A stretch of 64,000 nt of DNA from Lentzea waywayandensis (GTDB lineage Bacteria > Actinomycetota > Actinomycetes > Mycobacteriales > Pseudonocardiaceae): positions 248,001-312,000 of the forward strand of contig NZ_FOYL01000010.1 in the NCBI RefSeq assembly GCF_900115955.1, written 5' to 3'. The position numbers and the translations under genes are program-made. Below the pieces are notes generated by a model, which was not told the DNA's origin, did no database searches, and was given only the letters and a program-made list of their open reading frames with translations. Shown here piece by piece: positions 34,982-43,055 of this stretch (position 1 is its first letter; each line of letters opens with the position of its first letter).

Positions 34982-36421
34982 TCACCATCCCCCTGGCAAC
35001 GGCCTTCCCTCCGCGAATCCAGCGGCGGACTGGATGCCGAGCACAGCCTTGTCGTGGAATTCCTCCAGCGAGTTCGCACCGGCATACGTGCAGGCCGAGC
35101 GAACGCCGGACGTTATCGCATCGAGCAGATCCTCCACGCTCGGGCGCACCGGGTCCAACCGCATTTTCGACGTGGAGATGCCCTCTTCGAACAGCCCCTT
35201 CTTGGCCCTCTCGAACGCGTTGTCGCCCCGCGTCCGTGCCGTCACAGCGCGCTTCGACGCCATTCCGAAGGATTCTTTGTAGAGGTTCCCGCGCTCGTCC
35301 CGCTGCAGGTCCCCCGGCGACTCGTACGTCCCCGCGAACCAGCTGCCGACCATGACGCTGCTGGCCCCTGCGGCCAACGCCAGCGCCACGTCACGCGGAT
35401 GCCGCACGCCACCGTCGGCCCACACGTGCTTGCCGAGCTTCCGTGCCTCAGCGGCGCACTCCGCGACGGCGCTGAACTGCGGCCGCCCCACCCCGGTCAT
35501 CATCCGCGTGGTGCACATGGCGCCGGGCCCGACACCGACCTTGATGATGTCCGCGCCGGCCTCGACCAGGTCCCGCACACCCTCCGCGGTGACGACGTTG
35601 CCCGCCGCGACCGGCACGCTCGGGTTCGCTTCCTTCACGGCCCTGAGCGCCGCGATCATCTTCTCCTGATGCCCGTGCGCCGTGTCCACGACCAGCACGT
35701 CCACCCCGGCCTTGATCAACGCCTCGGCCTTGGCCCGCACGTCCCCGTTGACCCCGACCGCGGCCGCGACCCGCAACTTCCCGTCGTCGTCCGTCGCGGG
35801 CTTGTAGACCTCGGCCCTGAGCGCCGTCAGTTCGGTCAGCACGCCCCTGAGCCGCAACGACTCGTCCACACCCAGCGCGACCTTGTGCGCGCTGTGGTGA
35901 AGCTCGTCGAACACGTCCTGAGGCCGCGAGTCGAGCGACAGCTTCAGCACATCGGTGTTCATGACATCGCCAAGGCGCGCGAACCTGTCCACGCCCGTGA
36001 GCGCGGCCTCGTCGACAACGCCCAGAGGCCGTCCACCGTCATCCACGACGACAACAGCCCCGTGCGCCCGCTTGTGCAACAGGTTCCACGCGTCCGCCAC
36101 GGCATCACGCGTCGTGAGCGTCAACGGGGTGTCCCAGACGGGATGCCGCTCCTTGACCCACGCGATGATCTCCGCGACGGCCTCGGTGGGCACGTCCTGC
36201 GGGATGACGACGAGCCCGCCCCGCCGCGCGATGGTCTCCGCCATCCGCCGCCCGGCCACGGCCGTCATGTTCGCGACGACGATCGGGATGGTGGCCCCGG
36301 TGCCGTCCGAGGTGGAGAGGTCGACGCCGAACCGCGACTCCACGGCGCTACGGCCGGGAATGAGGAAGACGTCGTCATAGGTCAGGTCGTAAGAGGGTCG
36401 ATGCCCTTCGATGAACCGCAC
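34982..36421 (-). CDS. guaB1: GuaB1 family IMP dehydrogenase-related protein (GMP reductase)
   Basis: A 479-residue IMPDH/GMPR-fold enzyme. N-terminal YDLTYDDVFLIPGRSAV, a CBS-domain insert (about 95-215, MNTDVLKLSLDSRPQDVFDEL), and the catalytic loop GVGPGAMCTTRMMTGVGRPQ with the active Cys. The GuaB1 group in mycobacteria has been shown to act as a CBS-containing GMP reductase, returning GMP to IMP. The GTG at 36421 is used (VRFIEGHRPSYDLTYDD). It lies 4 nt upstream of the ABC ATPase gene on the same strand, an unexpected coupling. Confidence 0.9.
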   Translation of the reverse strand: MRFIEGHRPSYDLTYDDVFLIPGRSAVESRFGVDLSTSDGTGATIPIVVANMTAVAGRRMAETIARRGGLVVIPQDVPTEAVAEIIAWVKERHPVWDTPLTLTTRDAVADAWNLLHKRAHGAVVVVDDGGRPLGVVDEAALTGVDRFARLGDVMNTDVLKLSLDSRPQDVFDELHHSAHKVALGVDESLRLRGVLTELTALRAEVYKPATDDDGKLRVAAAVGVNGDVRAKAEALIKAGVDVLVVDTAHGHQEKMIAALRAVKEANPSVPVAAGNVVTAEGVRDLVEAGADIIKVGVGPGAMCTTRMMTGVGRPQFSAVAECAAEARKLGKHVWADGGVRHPRDVALALAAGASSVMVGSWFAGTYESPGDLQRDERGNLYKESFGMASKRAVTARTRGDNAFERAKKGLFEEGISTSKMRLDPVRPSVEDLLDAITSGVRSACTYAGANSLEEFHDKAVLGIQSAAGFAEGRPLPGGW

Positions 36422-36481
36422 GTGCTTCCACGATACCCGCACCGTCTCACTTGGGCAGACGGTCTCACGCGGGCGGACGTG

Positions 36482-37255
36482 TCACGGCTGCCAGACGTAG
36501 CCGGTGGCCGTGGTCACCACGACGAACCCGAGGCGTTCCAGGATCGGCCTGCTGTCCTCCGTCGCATCGACCTGCAGGTACTTCACTCCTCGTTCGATCG
36601 CGACACGCGCCCGATGCGCCACGAGTGCGCGGTAGATGCCCTTACCCCGCCACGGCGCGAGCGTGCCGCCACCCCAGAGCCCGCCGAACTCGGTGCCCGG
36701 CACGATCTCCAGCCGCGCGGACGACACGACCTGACCGCCGGCCTCCGCGACCACGACGACCGTGTTGGGGTCGTCCTTCTTCTCCAGCAGGTAGTCGACG
36801 AGCCAGCTGCTGTCGCGCTCGAACACCTCGGTGGCCGTGGCGGCCATCCGGTGCAGGTCGGCCTCGTCCTTGGTCTCGCGCAGGACGATCTCGTCGTCGA
36901 GGTGGACCGGCCCCGTCATCTCCTCGGCGAGCCCGATGAGCACGGTCTCGCGACCCTCGGAGACGAACCCGGCCGCTTCCAGCCGTTGCGGCAGGTCAGC
37001 GGGCTTGTCGTGACCCCAGGTCTTCCACTCGACGGACTGGCCGCGCGCGGCGAAGAAGTCGCGCTGGCGTGCGATCACCGCGTCCAGCTCGGCGCCGGCG
37101 AGGCGGAGGTTGGGCGGGCCTGAGACGAAACCGCGGCGGTGGTCCCAGGCGACCCGGTACACCTCCGAGTCCTGCACGGCGTCGGGATACGCCTCCCACT
37201 CGGCGGAGCGGGCCTGGGTGTCGAATGCGCTGAGCAGCGCGGAAGCGTCGGTCAC
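36482..37255 (-). CDS. GNAT family N-acetyltransferase
   Basis: A 257-residue protein with a C-terminal GNAT domain: VVVVAEAGGQVVSSARLEIVPGTEFGGLWGGGTLAPWRGKGIYRALVAHRARVAIERGVKYLQVDAT, where the WRGKGIY segment is the acetyl-CoA pyrophosphate loop. The N-terminal half (YRVAWDHRRGFVSGPPNLRLAG...KTWGHDKPADLPQRLEAAGFV) is a second, degenerate GNAT-like unit, as in tandem GNAT proteins. Substrate unknown. The GTG at 37255 is chosen; the frame is open upstream into a broken gene, so a longer product cannot be excluded. A GTG at 37264 is an alternative. Confidence 0.75.
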   Translation of the reverse strand: MTDASALLSAFDTQARSAEWEAYPDAVQDSEVYRVAWDHRRGFVSGPPNLRLAGAELDAVIARQRDFFAARGQSVEWKTWGHDKPADLPQRLEAAGFVSEGRETVLIGLAEEMTGPVHLDDEIVLRETKDEADLHRMAATATEVFERDSSWLVDYLLEKKDDPNTVVVVAEAGGQVVSSARLEIVPGTEFGGLWGGGTLAPWRGKGIYRALVAHRARVAIERGVKYLQVDATEDSRPILERLGFVVVTTATGYVWQP

Positions 37256-37602
37256 TGGCTTCACGCTATTGCCGGGCTTTGATTGCCGCACGCGATTTTC
37301 GAACCAGAACCGGCCGAGCGCGAGCACGCTGACCGGCCACTTCTCGGTGAGCAGGCGGGCGCCGTACGCCTCCGGCCAGGGCTCGACCACGTTGAGCAGG
37401 GCGTCCTTGGCGGTGGCTCCAGCCCAGGCCCTGCCTCCAGCTCAGTGCCGACGACCCGGTCGTCCCAGTCAACGACGACCCGCCCGTCGTACCAGCTCAC
37501 CGTCGCGCCGCGGTCCAACTCAGGCCACTGCGCGAAGTCGTCTGGCTCGGCGTAGGCGCGGCTGAACTCCTCGTCTCCCCCATGCCGCCACGCCGGCGGC
37601 GG
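37256..37602 (-). pseudogene. Apparent frameshifted remnant between ligB and the GNAT gene
   Basis: The 347 nt just downstream of the ligase stop look coding in two frames. The first part reads DEEFSRAYAEPDDFAQWPEL and DRGATVSWYDGRVVVDWDD in the ligase frame with no ATG or GTG. Near 37425-37450 protein-like sequence moves to another frame: ATAKDALLNVVEPWPEAYG, ARLLTEKWPVSVLALGRFWF, which then runs open into the GNAT gene. This fits one gene broken by an indel, or an assembly error. I do not recognise the protein. Confidence 0.45.
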
Positions 37603-39132
37603 TCAGCCCTCGGGATTCGGTCGTGCGGCGGGCAGAAGTGCCCTCACCTCCTCGATCGTCGTCGCCTCCGACGGGTCCTTGTCCGGTCGGTAGCGCACGA
37701 CGCGGGCGAACCGCAGTGCGACGCCACCGGGGTAGCGCGGCGAGACCTGCACGCCGTCCAGCTCGATCTCGATCACCAGTTCCGGGCGGACCATGACCAC
37801 CCAGTCGTTCTGCTCGGCGGCGATCTCCTGCAGGGCCTTGGTCTGCCACTTCAGCAGTTCGTCGGTGAGGCCCTTGAAGGTCTTGCCGACCATCACGGGC
37901 GGGCCGCCGTCCGGGTCGCGGGCGCCCAGGTGCAGGTTCGAGAGCCAGCCGCGGCGGCGGCCGCTGCCCCACTCGACGCCGAGCACGACCAGGTCGAGCG
38001 TGTGCACCGGCTTCACCTTCTGCCAGGCCTTGCCGCGGCGGCCGGCCGCGTAGGGCGAGGCCAGCGACTTCACCATCACGCCCTCGTGGCCCGCCGACAG
38101 CGCCGCCGTGACGACGGCCGCCGCCTCCTCCGGCGCCGGGTCCAGCACGCCCGGGATGACGTGCTCGCCCGCCACCTGCCGCAGTGCGGCGAGGCGGTCG
38201 CGCAACGGCTCGTCGAGCAGGTCCTTGCCGTCGAGGTGCAGGCAGTCGAAGAAGTACGGGTGCAGCAGCAGCTCGCGTTCGTCCTGCGCGCCGAACCGGC
38301 TCATCGTCTCCTGGAACGGGCGGGGTCTCCCCTCGTCGGTCAGCGCCAGCGTCTCGCCGTCGAGCACCACCGACGTGCACGGCAGGCCGCGCACGAGCTC
38401 GACCAGTTCCGGCACCGTCTTGGTGATCTCGCGCAACGTCCGCGTGTAGACGTGGACCTCGTCGCCGGAGCGGTGCACCTGGATGCGCGCGCCGTCGAGC
38501 TTGTGCTCCACCACGACGCTGCCGAGCTCGGTCAGCGCCTCGTCCAGCGACTCCGCCGGCGAGGCCAGCATGGGTCGCAGGGGGCGCCCGACCTCCAGCC
38601 GGAACGCCTCCAGGGCCGGCGCGCCGCCGTCCAGCGCGGCCACGGCGGTCTCCGGTAACCGGCCGGACAGCATGAACGCGCGCCGCACGGTCTCGCCCGG
38701 CACGTCCGCGGCGGAGGCGATCGCGTCGAGCATCACGCCCTCGAGCGCGCCCTGGCGGAGCTCGCCGGTGAGCAGCCTGCGCAAGAAGTCCTGCTCCGCC
38801 TCGGTCGACCGCCCGAACAACGCCGTCAGCAGGTCGACCCGGCGCTGCGCCGAGCCCTTGCCGGACGTCGCGGCCACCTCGGCGAGCGCGGCGTCGACCT
38901 CGGCGATCGTCAGTTCGGCACGCACGACCGGAGGCACGGCCAGGTCGACGACGGTGCGCCAGCCCGCACCGATACGACCCTGCCGCGGTGTGCCTATGAG
39001 GAACGACACCACCGCGACCACTACGTCCGCCGTCGCCGCGCGCAGCAACGCGGACAACGCCTTGACCTTGGCCAGGCGCGACCGGGTCGCCGCGACGGCG
39101 GCTGACGTGTCGACCACTTCGGAGAGAAGCAC
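37603..39132 (-). CDS. ATP-dependent DNA ligase (LigB type)
   Basis: A 509-residue ligase. The N-terminal DNA-binding domain (about 1-185) precedes the nucleotidyltransferase domain with catalytic Lys211 in VEHKLDGARIQ (motif I). Motif III lies in VVLDGETLAL, motif IV in GHEGVMVKS, and motif V in RGKAWQKVKPVHTLDLVVLGVEWGSG. The OB domain ends the protein. Mycobacterial LigB has the same length and architecture. It seals nicks using ATP, alongside the essential NAD-dependent LigA. The GTG at 39132 is chosen by homology. It is divergent from the tiny DREHI-repeat gene. Confidence 0.93.
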   Translation of the reverse strand: MLLSEVVDTSAAVAATRSRLAKVKALSALLRAATADVVVAVVSFLIGTPRQGRIGAGWRTVVDLAVPPVVRAELTIAEVDAALAEVAATSGKGSAQRRVDLLTALFGRSTEAEQDFLRRLLTGELRQGALEGVMLDAIASAADVPGETVRRAFMLSGRLPETAVAALDGGAPALEAFRLEVGRPLRPMLASPAESLDEALTELGSVVVEHKLDGARIQVHRSGDEVHVYTRTLREITKTVPELVELVRGLPCTSVVLDGETLALTDEGRPRPFQETMSRFGAQDERELLLHPYFFDCLHLDGKDLLDEPLRDRLAALRQVAGEHVIPGVLDPAPEEAAAVVTAALSAGHEGVMVKSLASPYAAGRRGKAWQKVKPVHTLDLVVLGVEWGSGRRRGWLSNLHLGARDPDGGPPVMVGKTFKGLTDELLKWQTKALQEIAAEQNDWVVMVRPELVIEIELDGVQVSPRYPGGVALRFARVVRYRPDKDPSEATTIEEVRALLPAARPNPEG

Positions 39133-39155
39133 GTGTTCAATGGTGCACCCCGGCA

Positions 39156-39185
39156 CTGACAATTTCTGGAGGCGCGGGCTAGGCT
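39156..39185 (+). promoter_or_regulatory. Promoter of the DREHI-repeat peptide gene
   Basis: CTGACA (39156-39161), an 18-nt spacer and TAGGCT (39180-39185) make a good sigma-70/HrdB-type promoter, with the start codon 38 nt after the -10. The same TAGGCT hexamer stands before the small secreted protein gene (55563) and the thiolase gene (60735). Confidence 0.55.
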
Positions 39186-39222
39186 GCCTCGCCAACCGTT
39201 CTACCTGGGGGTTTACCGAACC

Positions 39223-39372
39223 ATGAACGCATTCAAGATCGTCGCGGCTGCCCTGCTGTTCGCTGCCGCCGCAGTGACGACGCTCGGTGCGGCCGGCGAC
39301 GGCACCGACCGCGAGCACATCATGAGCGACCGCGAGCACATCATGGGCACCGACCGCGAGCACATCCTCTAA
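39223..39372 (+). CDS. Tiny secreted peptide with triplicated DREHI(M/L) motif
   Basis: A 49-residue ORF. Residues 1-24 (MNAFKIVAAALLFAAAAVTT, then LGAA) form a signal peptide or membrane anchor. The remainder is three near-identical units: GTDREHIM, SDREHIM and GTDREHIL, ending at a TAA. The mature part of about 24 residues would be strongly charged and regular. A sound promoter lies upstream (39156-39185); the Shine-Dalgarno is weak (GGGGG about 10 nt before the ATG). The stop overlaps by four bases with the stop of the convergent MocR gene. I do not recognise the family. Repetition of a short unit behind a signal peptide suggests a processed peptide precursor or a small surface binder. Confidence 0.7.
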   Translation: MNAFKIVAAALLFAAAAVTTLGAAGDGTDREHIMSDREHIMGTDREHIL

Positions 39373-40721
39373 GCGACGGCAGCGTCCGCGATCTCCCTGA
39401 CCGCCTCGCGCAGGCGGTCAGGGGTGAGCGCCGCGTAGCCGAGCACCAGACCGGGCCACATGGGCGTGCGCGTGTATTGCGCCAACGCCCAGACGTGCAC
39501 GCCACGGTCCGCGAGCCTGCTCTTCAACGCGAGGTCGTCCGTCCCGTCAGGCATGCGCAGCACCATGTGCAGACCAGCCGCGACGCCGATGGGCTGCCAT
39601 GCGGGCAGATGCTCCGCAACGGCTTCCAGCAGCGCGTCCCGCCTCTTCCGGTAGAGCGCGCGCGTACGGCGCAGATGCCGGTCATAACCGCCCGTCCGCA
39701 ACAGGTGCGCGAACGCGGCCTGCGGGATCGTGCCGGTGCCCATGTCGTTGTACTGCTTGCGTTGCACGATGCCTTCGCGCAGCCGTTCCGGCACCACGAG
39801 CCACCCGAGGCGCAACGCGGGCGCCAGCACCTTGCTCGTCGTGCCCTGGTACACGACGTGCTCGGGCGCGAGAGCCTGCAACGCGCCCAACGCCGGCCGG
39901 TCGTACCGGTGCTCCGCGTCGTAGTCGTCCTCGATGATCAACGCGTCCCGCTCGCGCGCCCAGTCGACGAGCGCCCGCCGCCGTTCCGGATGCAGCACCA
40001 CGCCCAGCGGAAACTGGTGTGCCGCAGTGACCAGCACCGCTTTGCAGTCCGTTTTGGACAGAAGGTCGACCCTGATGCCCTTGTCGTCCACCGGAACCGG
40101 CACGGTGTTGAGTCCGTGCGACCGCAGCATGTTCTCGCCGCCGAAGTGGCTGGGTTCCTCGATCGCGATGCTGCCGTTCAACATCCGGGCGGTGAGCTGC
40201 AACCCGTCCGCCGCGCCGTTGGTGATCACCGCGTCCTTCGCGACGACCGCCCGCACTCGCGAGAGGTAGTCGACGATCTCCTTGCGCAGCCCCACGAAAC
40301 CGGCCGGATCGGGATAGGCGAGGTCGTCGTCGGGAAGCTCGGCGAGCGCCGAGCGATGAGCAGCCACCCACTCGGCACGGGGAAACGCGCCCAGCGCGGG
40401 CAGGCCGGGCCGCAGGTTGTACCGCCACCGCAGCGGCGGCTCCGGCACACCACACGAGCCGGCCGGTCCGAGGCTCGCGACCGTCGTCCCCGACCCGCGC
40501 CGGCTGGTGAGATACCCCTCGGCGACGAGCTGCGTGTACGCCGACGTCACCGTCCCGCGCGCCACCTCCAGTTGCGCGGCCAGGTCCCGGCTCGACGGCA
40601 GCCGCGTGCCCGGCAGCAGCCGCCCGTCCCGGATCGCCCGGCGCAGTTCGGCCTCCACCCCGCGACGCCGCTGATGCCCCGGCAACAGCAGCTCGCGAAA
40701 AGTGGTCCAGTTCGCAGTCAT
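39369..40721 (-). CDS. MocR/PdxR family transcriptional regulator with aminotransferase domain
   Basis: A 450-residue protein. The N-terminal GntR-type winged helix (VEAELRRAIRDGRLLPGTRLPSSRDLAAQLEVARGTVTSAYTQLVAEGYL) is joined to a fold-type I aminotransferase domain. The PLP-binding Lys is in YQGTTSKVLAPALRLGWL, preceded by EDDYDAEHRYD. MocR regulators sense PLP or PLP adducts with amino compounds and bind direct or inverted repeats. The ATG at 40721 fits the family. It is divergent from an EamA transporter with a shared inverted repeat, so it probably controls export of an amino compound. Confidence 0.92.
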   Translation of the reverse strand: MTANWTTFRELLLPGHQRRRGVEAELRRAIRDGRLLPGTRLPSSRDLAAQLEVARGTVTSAYTQLVAEGYLTSRRGSGTTVASLGPAGSCGVPEPPLRWRYNLRPGLPALGAFPRAEWVAAHRSALAELPDDDLAYPDPAGFVGLRKEIVDYLSRVRAVVAKDAVITNGAADGLQLTARMLNGSIAIEEPSHFGGENMLRSHGLNTVPVPVDDKGIRVDLLSKTDCKAVLVTAAHQFPLGVVLHPERRRALVDWARERDALIIEDDYDAEHRYDRPALGALQALAPEHVVYQGTTSKVLAPALRLGWLVVPERLREGIVQRKQYNDMGTGTIPQAAFAHLLRTGGYDRHLRRTRALYRKRRDALLEAVAEHLPAWQPIGVAAGLHMVLRMPDGTDDLALKSRLADRGVHVWALAQYTRTPMWPGLVLGYAALTPDRLREAVREIADAAVA

Positions 40722-40746
40722 CGAAGTGGAGCTTATATCTGGACCA
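40703..40746. promoter_or_regulatory. Putative MocR operator in the mocR-eamA intergenic region
   Basis: Perfect 8-bp inverted repeat TGGTCCAG (40703-40710) and CTGGACCA (40739-40746), 28 nt apart, spanning the MocR start codon and the gap to the EamA gene. The AT-rich TTATATCT between the arms could be a -10. Confidence 0.5.
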
Positions 40747-40767
40747 GTCCGGCGCAAGGCTCTAGGC

Positions 40768-41706
40768 ATGAAACTCGGGGTGGCCGCGGGAGCGACAGCG
40801 GCAACGATCGTCGGAGCGTCGGTTCCGATCACGGGAATGCTGGAGGGCTACCCGGTCCTGACCGGTCAGGCCATGCGCTACGCCCTCGGCGCGGCCGTGT
40901 TGCTGCTGGTGGCACGCCGTCTGCCGATGCCCTCGTGGCGTGACATCCCGCCGTTGCTCGGTGTGGTCGTCACGGGCATGCTCGGCTTCAACGCCGTGCT
41001 CATCGCCGCCCAGCAGTACGCGGAACCGGGCTTCGTCGCCGCCGTCATGGGCGGCGCCCCCATCGCACTGGCGCTGCTCTCCCGCCAACGAACCGCATCC
41101 GCCGTAGTGGGCGCCGTGGTGGTGGCGGCAGGCATCGTGCTGTTGTCGGGCGGCGGCTCGTGGCACGGCCCTGGCCTTGCGCTCGCATTGATCACGATGG
41201 CCGGCGAGGTCTGCTTCACCCTGTTCGCCGTGGGCGTCGTACGGCGCCTTGGTGTGCTGGGCGTGGCCACCTGGACGTGCATCCTGGCGACGGTGATCGG
41301 CGCGGTGCTCGGCACGTTCGTCGGCGGCTGGCAGATGCCGAACGCCCGGCAGGGCTTCTCTCTCGCACTGCTGGCCGTGGTGGTGACCGCGCTGGCCTTC
41401 GGACTCTGGTACTTCGCCGTGAACCGCCTGGGCTCCGACCGCGCTGGCGTGCTCATCGGCCTGATGCCGGTGTCCGGCCTGGCGACGTCCGTGCTGCTCG
41501 GCGCACAGGAACTCACGCTCGTGTCTGCCATCGGTGTCACCACGGTCGCACTCGGGTGCGTCATCGGGCTCCGGAGGGGAACACACGAACCAACGGCAGC
41601 ACACGAACCAACGGGAACCCGCCACACACACGACTCGGGCCGGGTACCCCCAAAATCAACAATAGCGAACGGGTCTGACACTCCTGCCGAAGTCGTTGCG
41701 CCGTAA
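40768..41706 (+). CDS. EamA/DMT family transporter
   Basis: A 312-residue membrane protein with about ten transmembrane helices in two EamA repeats (for example AAVLLLVARRLP, VVVAAGIVLLSGGG, GVLIGLMPVSGLATSVLLGAQELTLVSAIGVTTVALGCVIG). DMT transporters export amino acids, drugs or metabolites. The hydrophilic tail of about 45 residues has a short repeat (THEPTAAHEPTGTRHTH). The ATG at 40768 is used. It is paired with the divergent MocR regulator, which suggests PLP-linked or amino-compound-responsive export. Confidence 0.9.
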   Translation: MKLGVAAGATAATIVGASVPITGMLEGYPVLTGQAMRYALGAAVLLLVARRLPMPSWRDIPPLLGVVVTGMLGFNAVLIAAQQYAEPGFVAAVMGGAPIALALLSRQRTASAVVGAVVVAAGIVLLSGGGSWHGPGLALALITMAGEVCFTLFAVGVVRRLGVLGVATWTCILATVIGAVLGTFVGGWQMPNARQGFSLALLAVVVTALAFGLWYFAVNRLGSDRAGVLIGLMPVSGLATSVLLGAQELTLVSAIGVTTVALGCVIGLRRGTHEPTAAHEPTGTRHTHDSGRVPPKSTIANGSDTPAEVVAP

Positions 41707-41711
41707 GGGCG

Positions 41712-42245
41712 TCAGGAGTGGGCGACCACGACCGCCATCTGCTGCACGATCGCCCACGAATCACCGGGCTCAGCACGCACCCGTTCGAAGATCTCCCTCT
41801 GTCCCGCTGTGAACCGCCCGTGTTCCACCAAAGCCGCGGCGAGGCTGTGCACATCTACATCGGCAGAGGCGCCCTTCGAGTACCAGAACCACACGGCGTG
41901 GAGGGCGGCCTCGCGCGGTGCGCCGTACCAGTGCGAAAGCTTGTTCGGGTTGGGCGCGGAAGGGTACGGCACGCGGTAGCCCAAACGCTTGGCATGCCGC
42001 CGGACAACGCCGTAGGCGCGAAGGTCGGACTGCCAGGCGGCGTGGCTCGCAGTCAGCATTTCCACCGCCGCGGGCAGCAAGGCCGGGTCGCGGGTGAAGT
42101 CGCCGACCACGGACTGAAGAAAGCTGAACGATGCGTTGAAACCAATCGGGCGATAGCGCCACAGGCACAGACGCAGGGCGCTGACGCGATGGCTCAGCGG
42201 CAGCGAGGTGTCGAGGGCTTTCCTCGTGTCGCTGGAAAAACTCAC
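41712..42245 (-). CDS. Hypothetical protein, last gene of a three-gene unit
   Basis: A 177-residue cytoplasmic protein I do not recognise. It is helical and rich in Ala/Arg, with a Trp-rich central stretch (PNKLSHWYGAPREAALHAVWFWYSKGASADVDVHSLAAALVEHGRFTAGQREIFERV). No known catalytic motif is visible. The GTG at 42245 overlaps the upstream stop (GTGA), so it is translationally coupled to the next gene. Confidence 0.6.
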   Translation of the reverse strand: MSFSSDTRKALDTSLPLSHRVSALRLCLWRYRPIGFNASFSFLQSVVGDFTRDPALLPAAVEMLTASHAAWQSDLRAYGVVRRHAKRLGYRVPYPSAPNPNKLSHWYGAPREAALHAVWFWYSKGASADVDVHSLAAALVEHGRFTAGQREIFERVRAEPGDSWAIVQQMAVVVAHS

Positions 42246-43045
42246 GAGCGCACCTTCGCGAGCCACGACTCGGCCTCGTCAGCGGGCAGCACGCGAGCGA
42301 TGTCGACGAGAGGCGTCATCATCGGGTAGACGCGGCCCGCGTTCCACGACCGCTGGTACGGCGGCGGGCCGAGCACGACGACCCGACGCCCCTCGAACAG
42401 CGGGATGTCCGACGGGCGGCCCTCGTTCCAGATCGTGTCACCGAAGCCGTCGGAAAGCTCGAACTGGCCCCGGATTCCGCCCTCGGGCTGGAGATCCGGG
42501 CCCACCGACGCCGCCTCCACCCACGACTCCAGCGGCGGCTCGCCAGGAACGTGCTCGGGGACCAGGCGGTACGCGAGCAGCGTGTGGAGCTGGAAGTTGT
42601 CGCCGATTCCACCGATCGTCACCTCGAAACCGGTGCCGCTGGGGCGATGCAGCACCATCAGCGGTTCGAGGTCCACGACCATCAACAGGCCGTACAGCCA
42701 CGAATCAGCAGGCACAGCAGCCAGAAGACGCTCGCGGTGCGGCAAGCCGGCCCGGACGTCCTCGTCCTGCAGGGGCAGCAGCAGAGCGCGCTCCCAGGCC
42801 TCGCCCTCGCCGCGTTCGAAGGCTTCCACCACGCGTAGAACCAACGGCTCCAACGCATCGCACGCGCCGATGTAGAACAACAGGTTGCCGAGCAGCTCGT
42901 TGACCTGGACGTCCGGCGACGAGGACAGGACCAGGGCCGCCGCCGACATCTCGTCGGGCGAGCGGCCCTGGGCCTCGTTGATGAACGTTTCGAACGCGCC
43001 CGGCTCGTCCCGGACGACCGCTTCCGCGACCGACGTCAGATCCAC
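42242..43045 (-). CDS. Hypothetical actinobacterial protein
   Basis: A 267-residue protein of unknown function from the GTG at 43045 (VDLTSVAEAVVRDEPGAF). The N-terminal half is helical and acidic. The C-terminal half has a beta-rich pattern with GFEVTIGGIGDNFQLHTLLAYRLVPEH and the proline-rich GPPPYQRSWNAGRVYPMM. No signal peptide. It is separated by 10 nt from the ribbon-helix-helix gene upstream and overlaps the next gene, so the three make one operon. Confidence 0.6.
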   Translation of the reverse strand: MDLTSVAEAVVRDEPGAFETFINEAQGRSPDEMSAAALVLSSSPDVQVNELLGNLLFYIGACDALEPLVLRVVEAFERGEGEAWERALLLPLQDEDVRAGLPHRERLLAAVPADSWLYGLLMVVDLEPLMVLHRPSGTGFEVTIGGIGDNFQLHTLLAYRLVPEHVPGEPPLESWVEAASVGPDLQPEGGIRGQFELSDGFGDTIWNEGRPSDIPLFEGRRVVVLGPPPYQRSWNAGRVYPMMTPLVDIARVLPADEAESWLAKVRS

Positions 43046-43055
43046 GCCGAGCAGA

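Noticed and set aside
34943..37123. Long + strand frame across guaB1 and the GNAT gene
   Set aside because: Crosses several real genes on the minus strand and shows only His/Arg/Asp-rich shadow composition.
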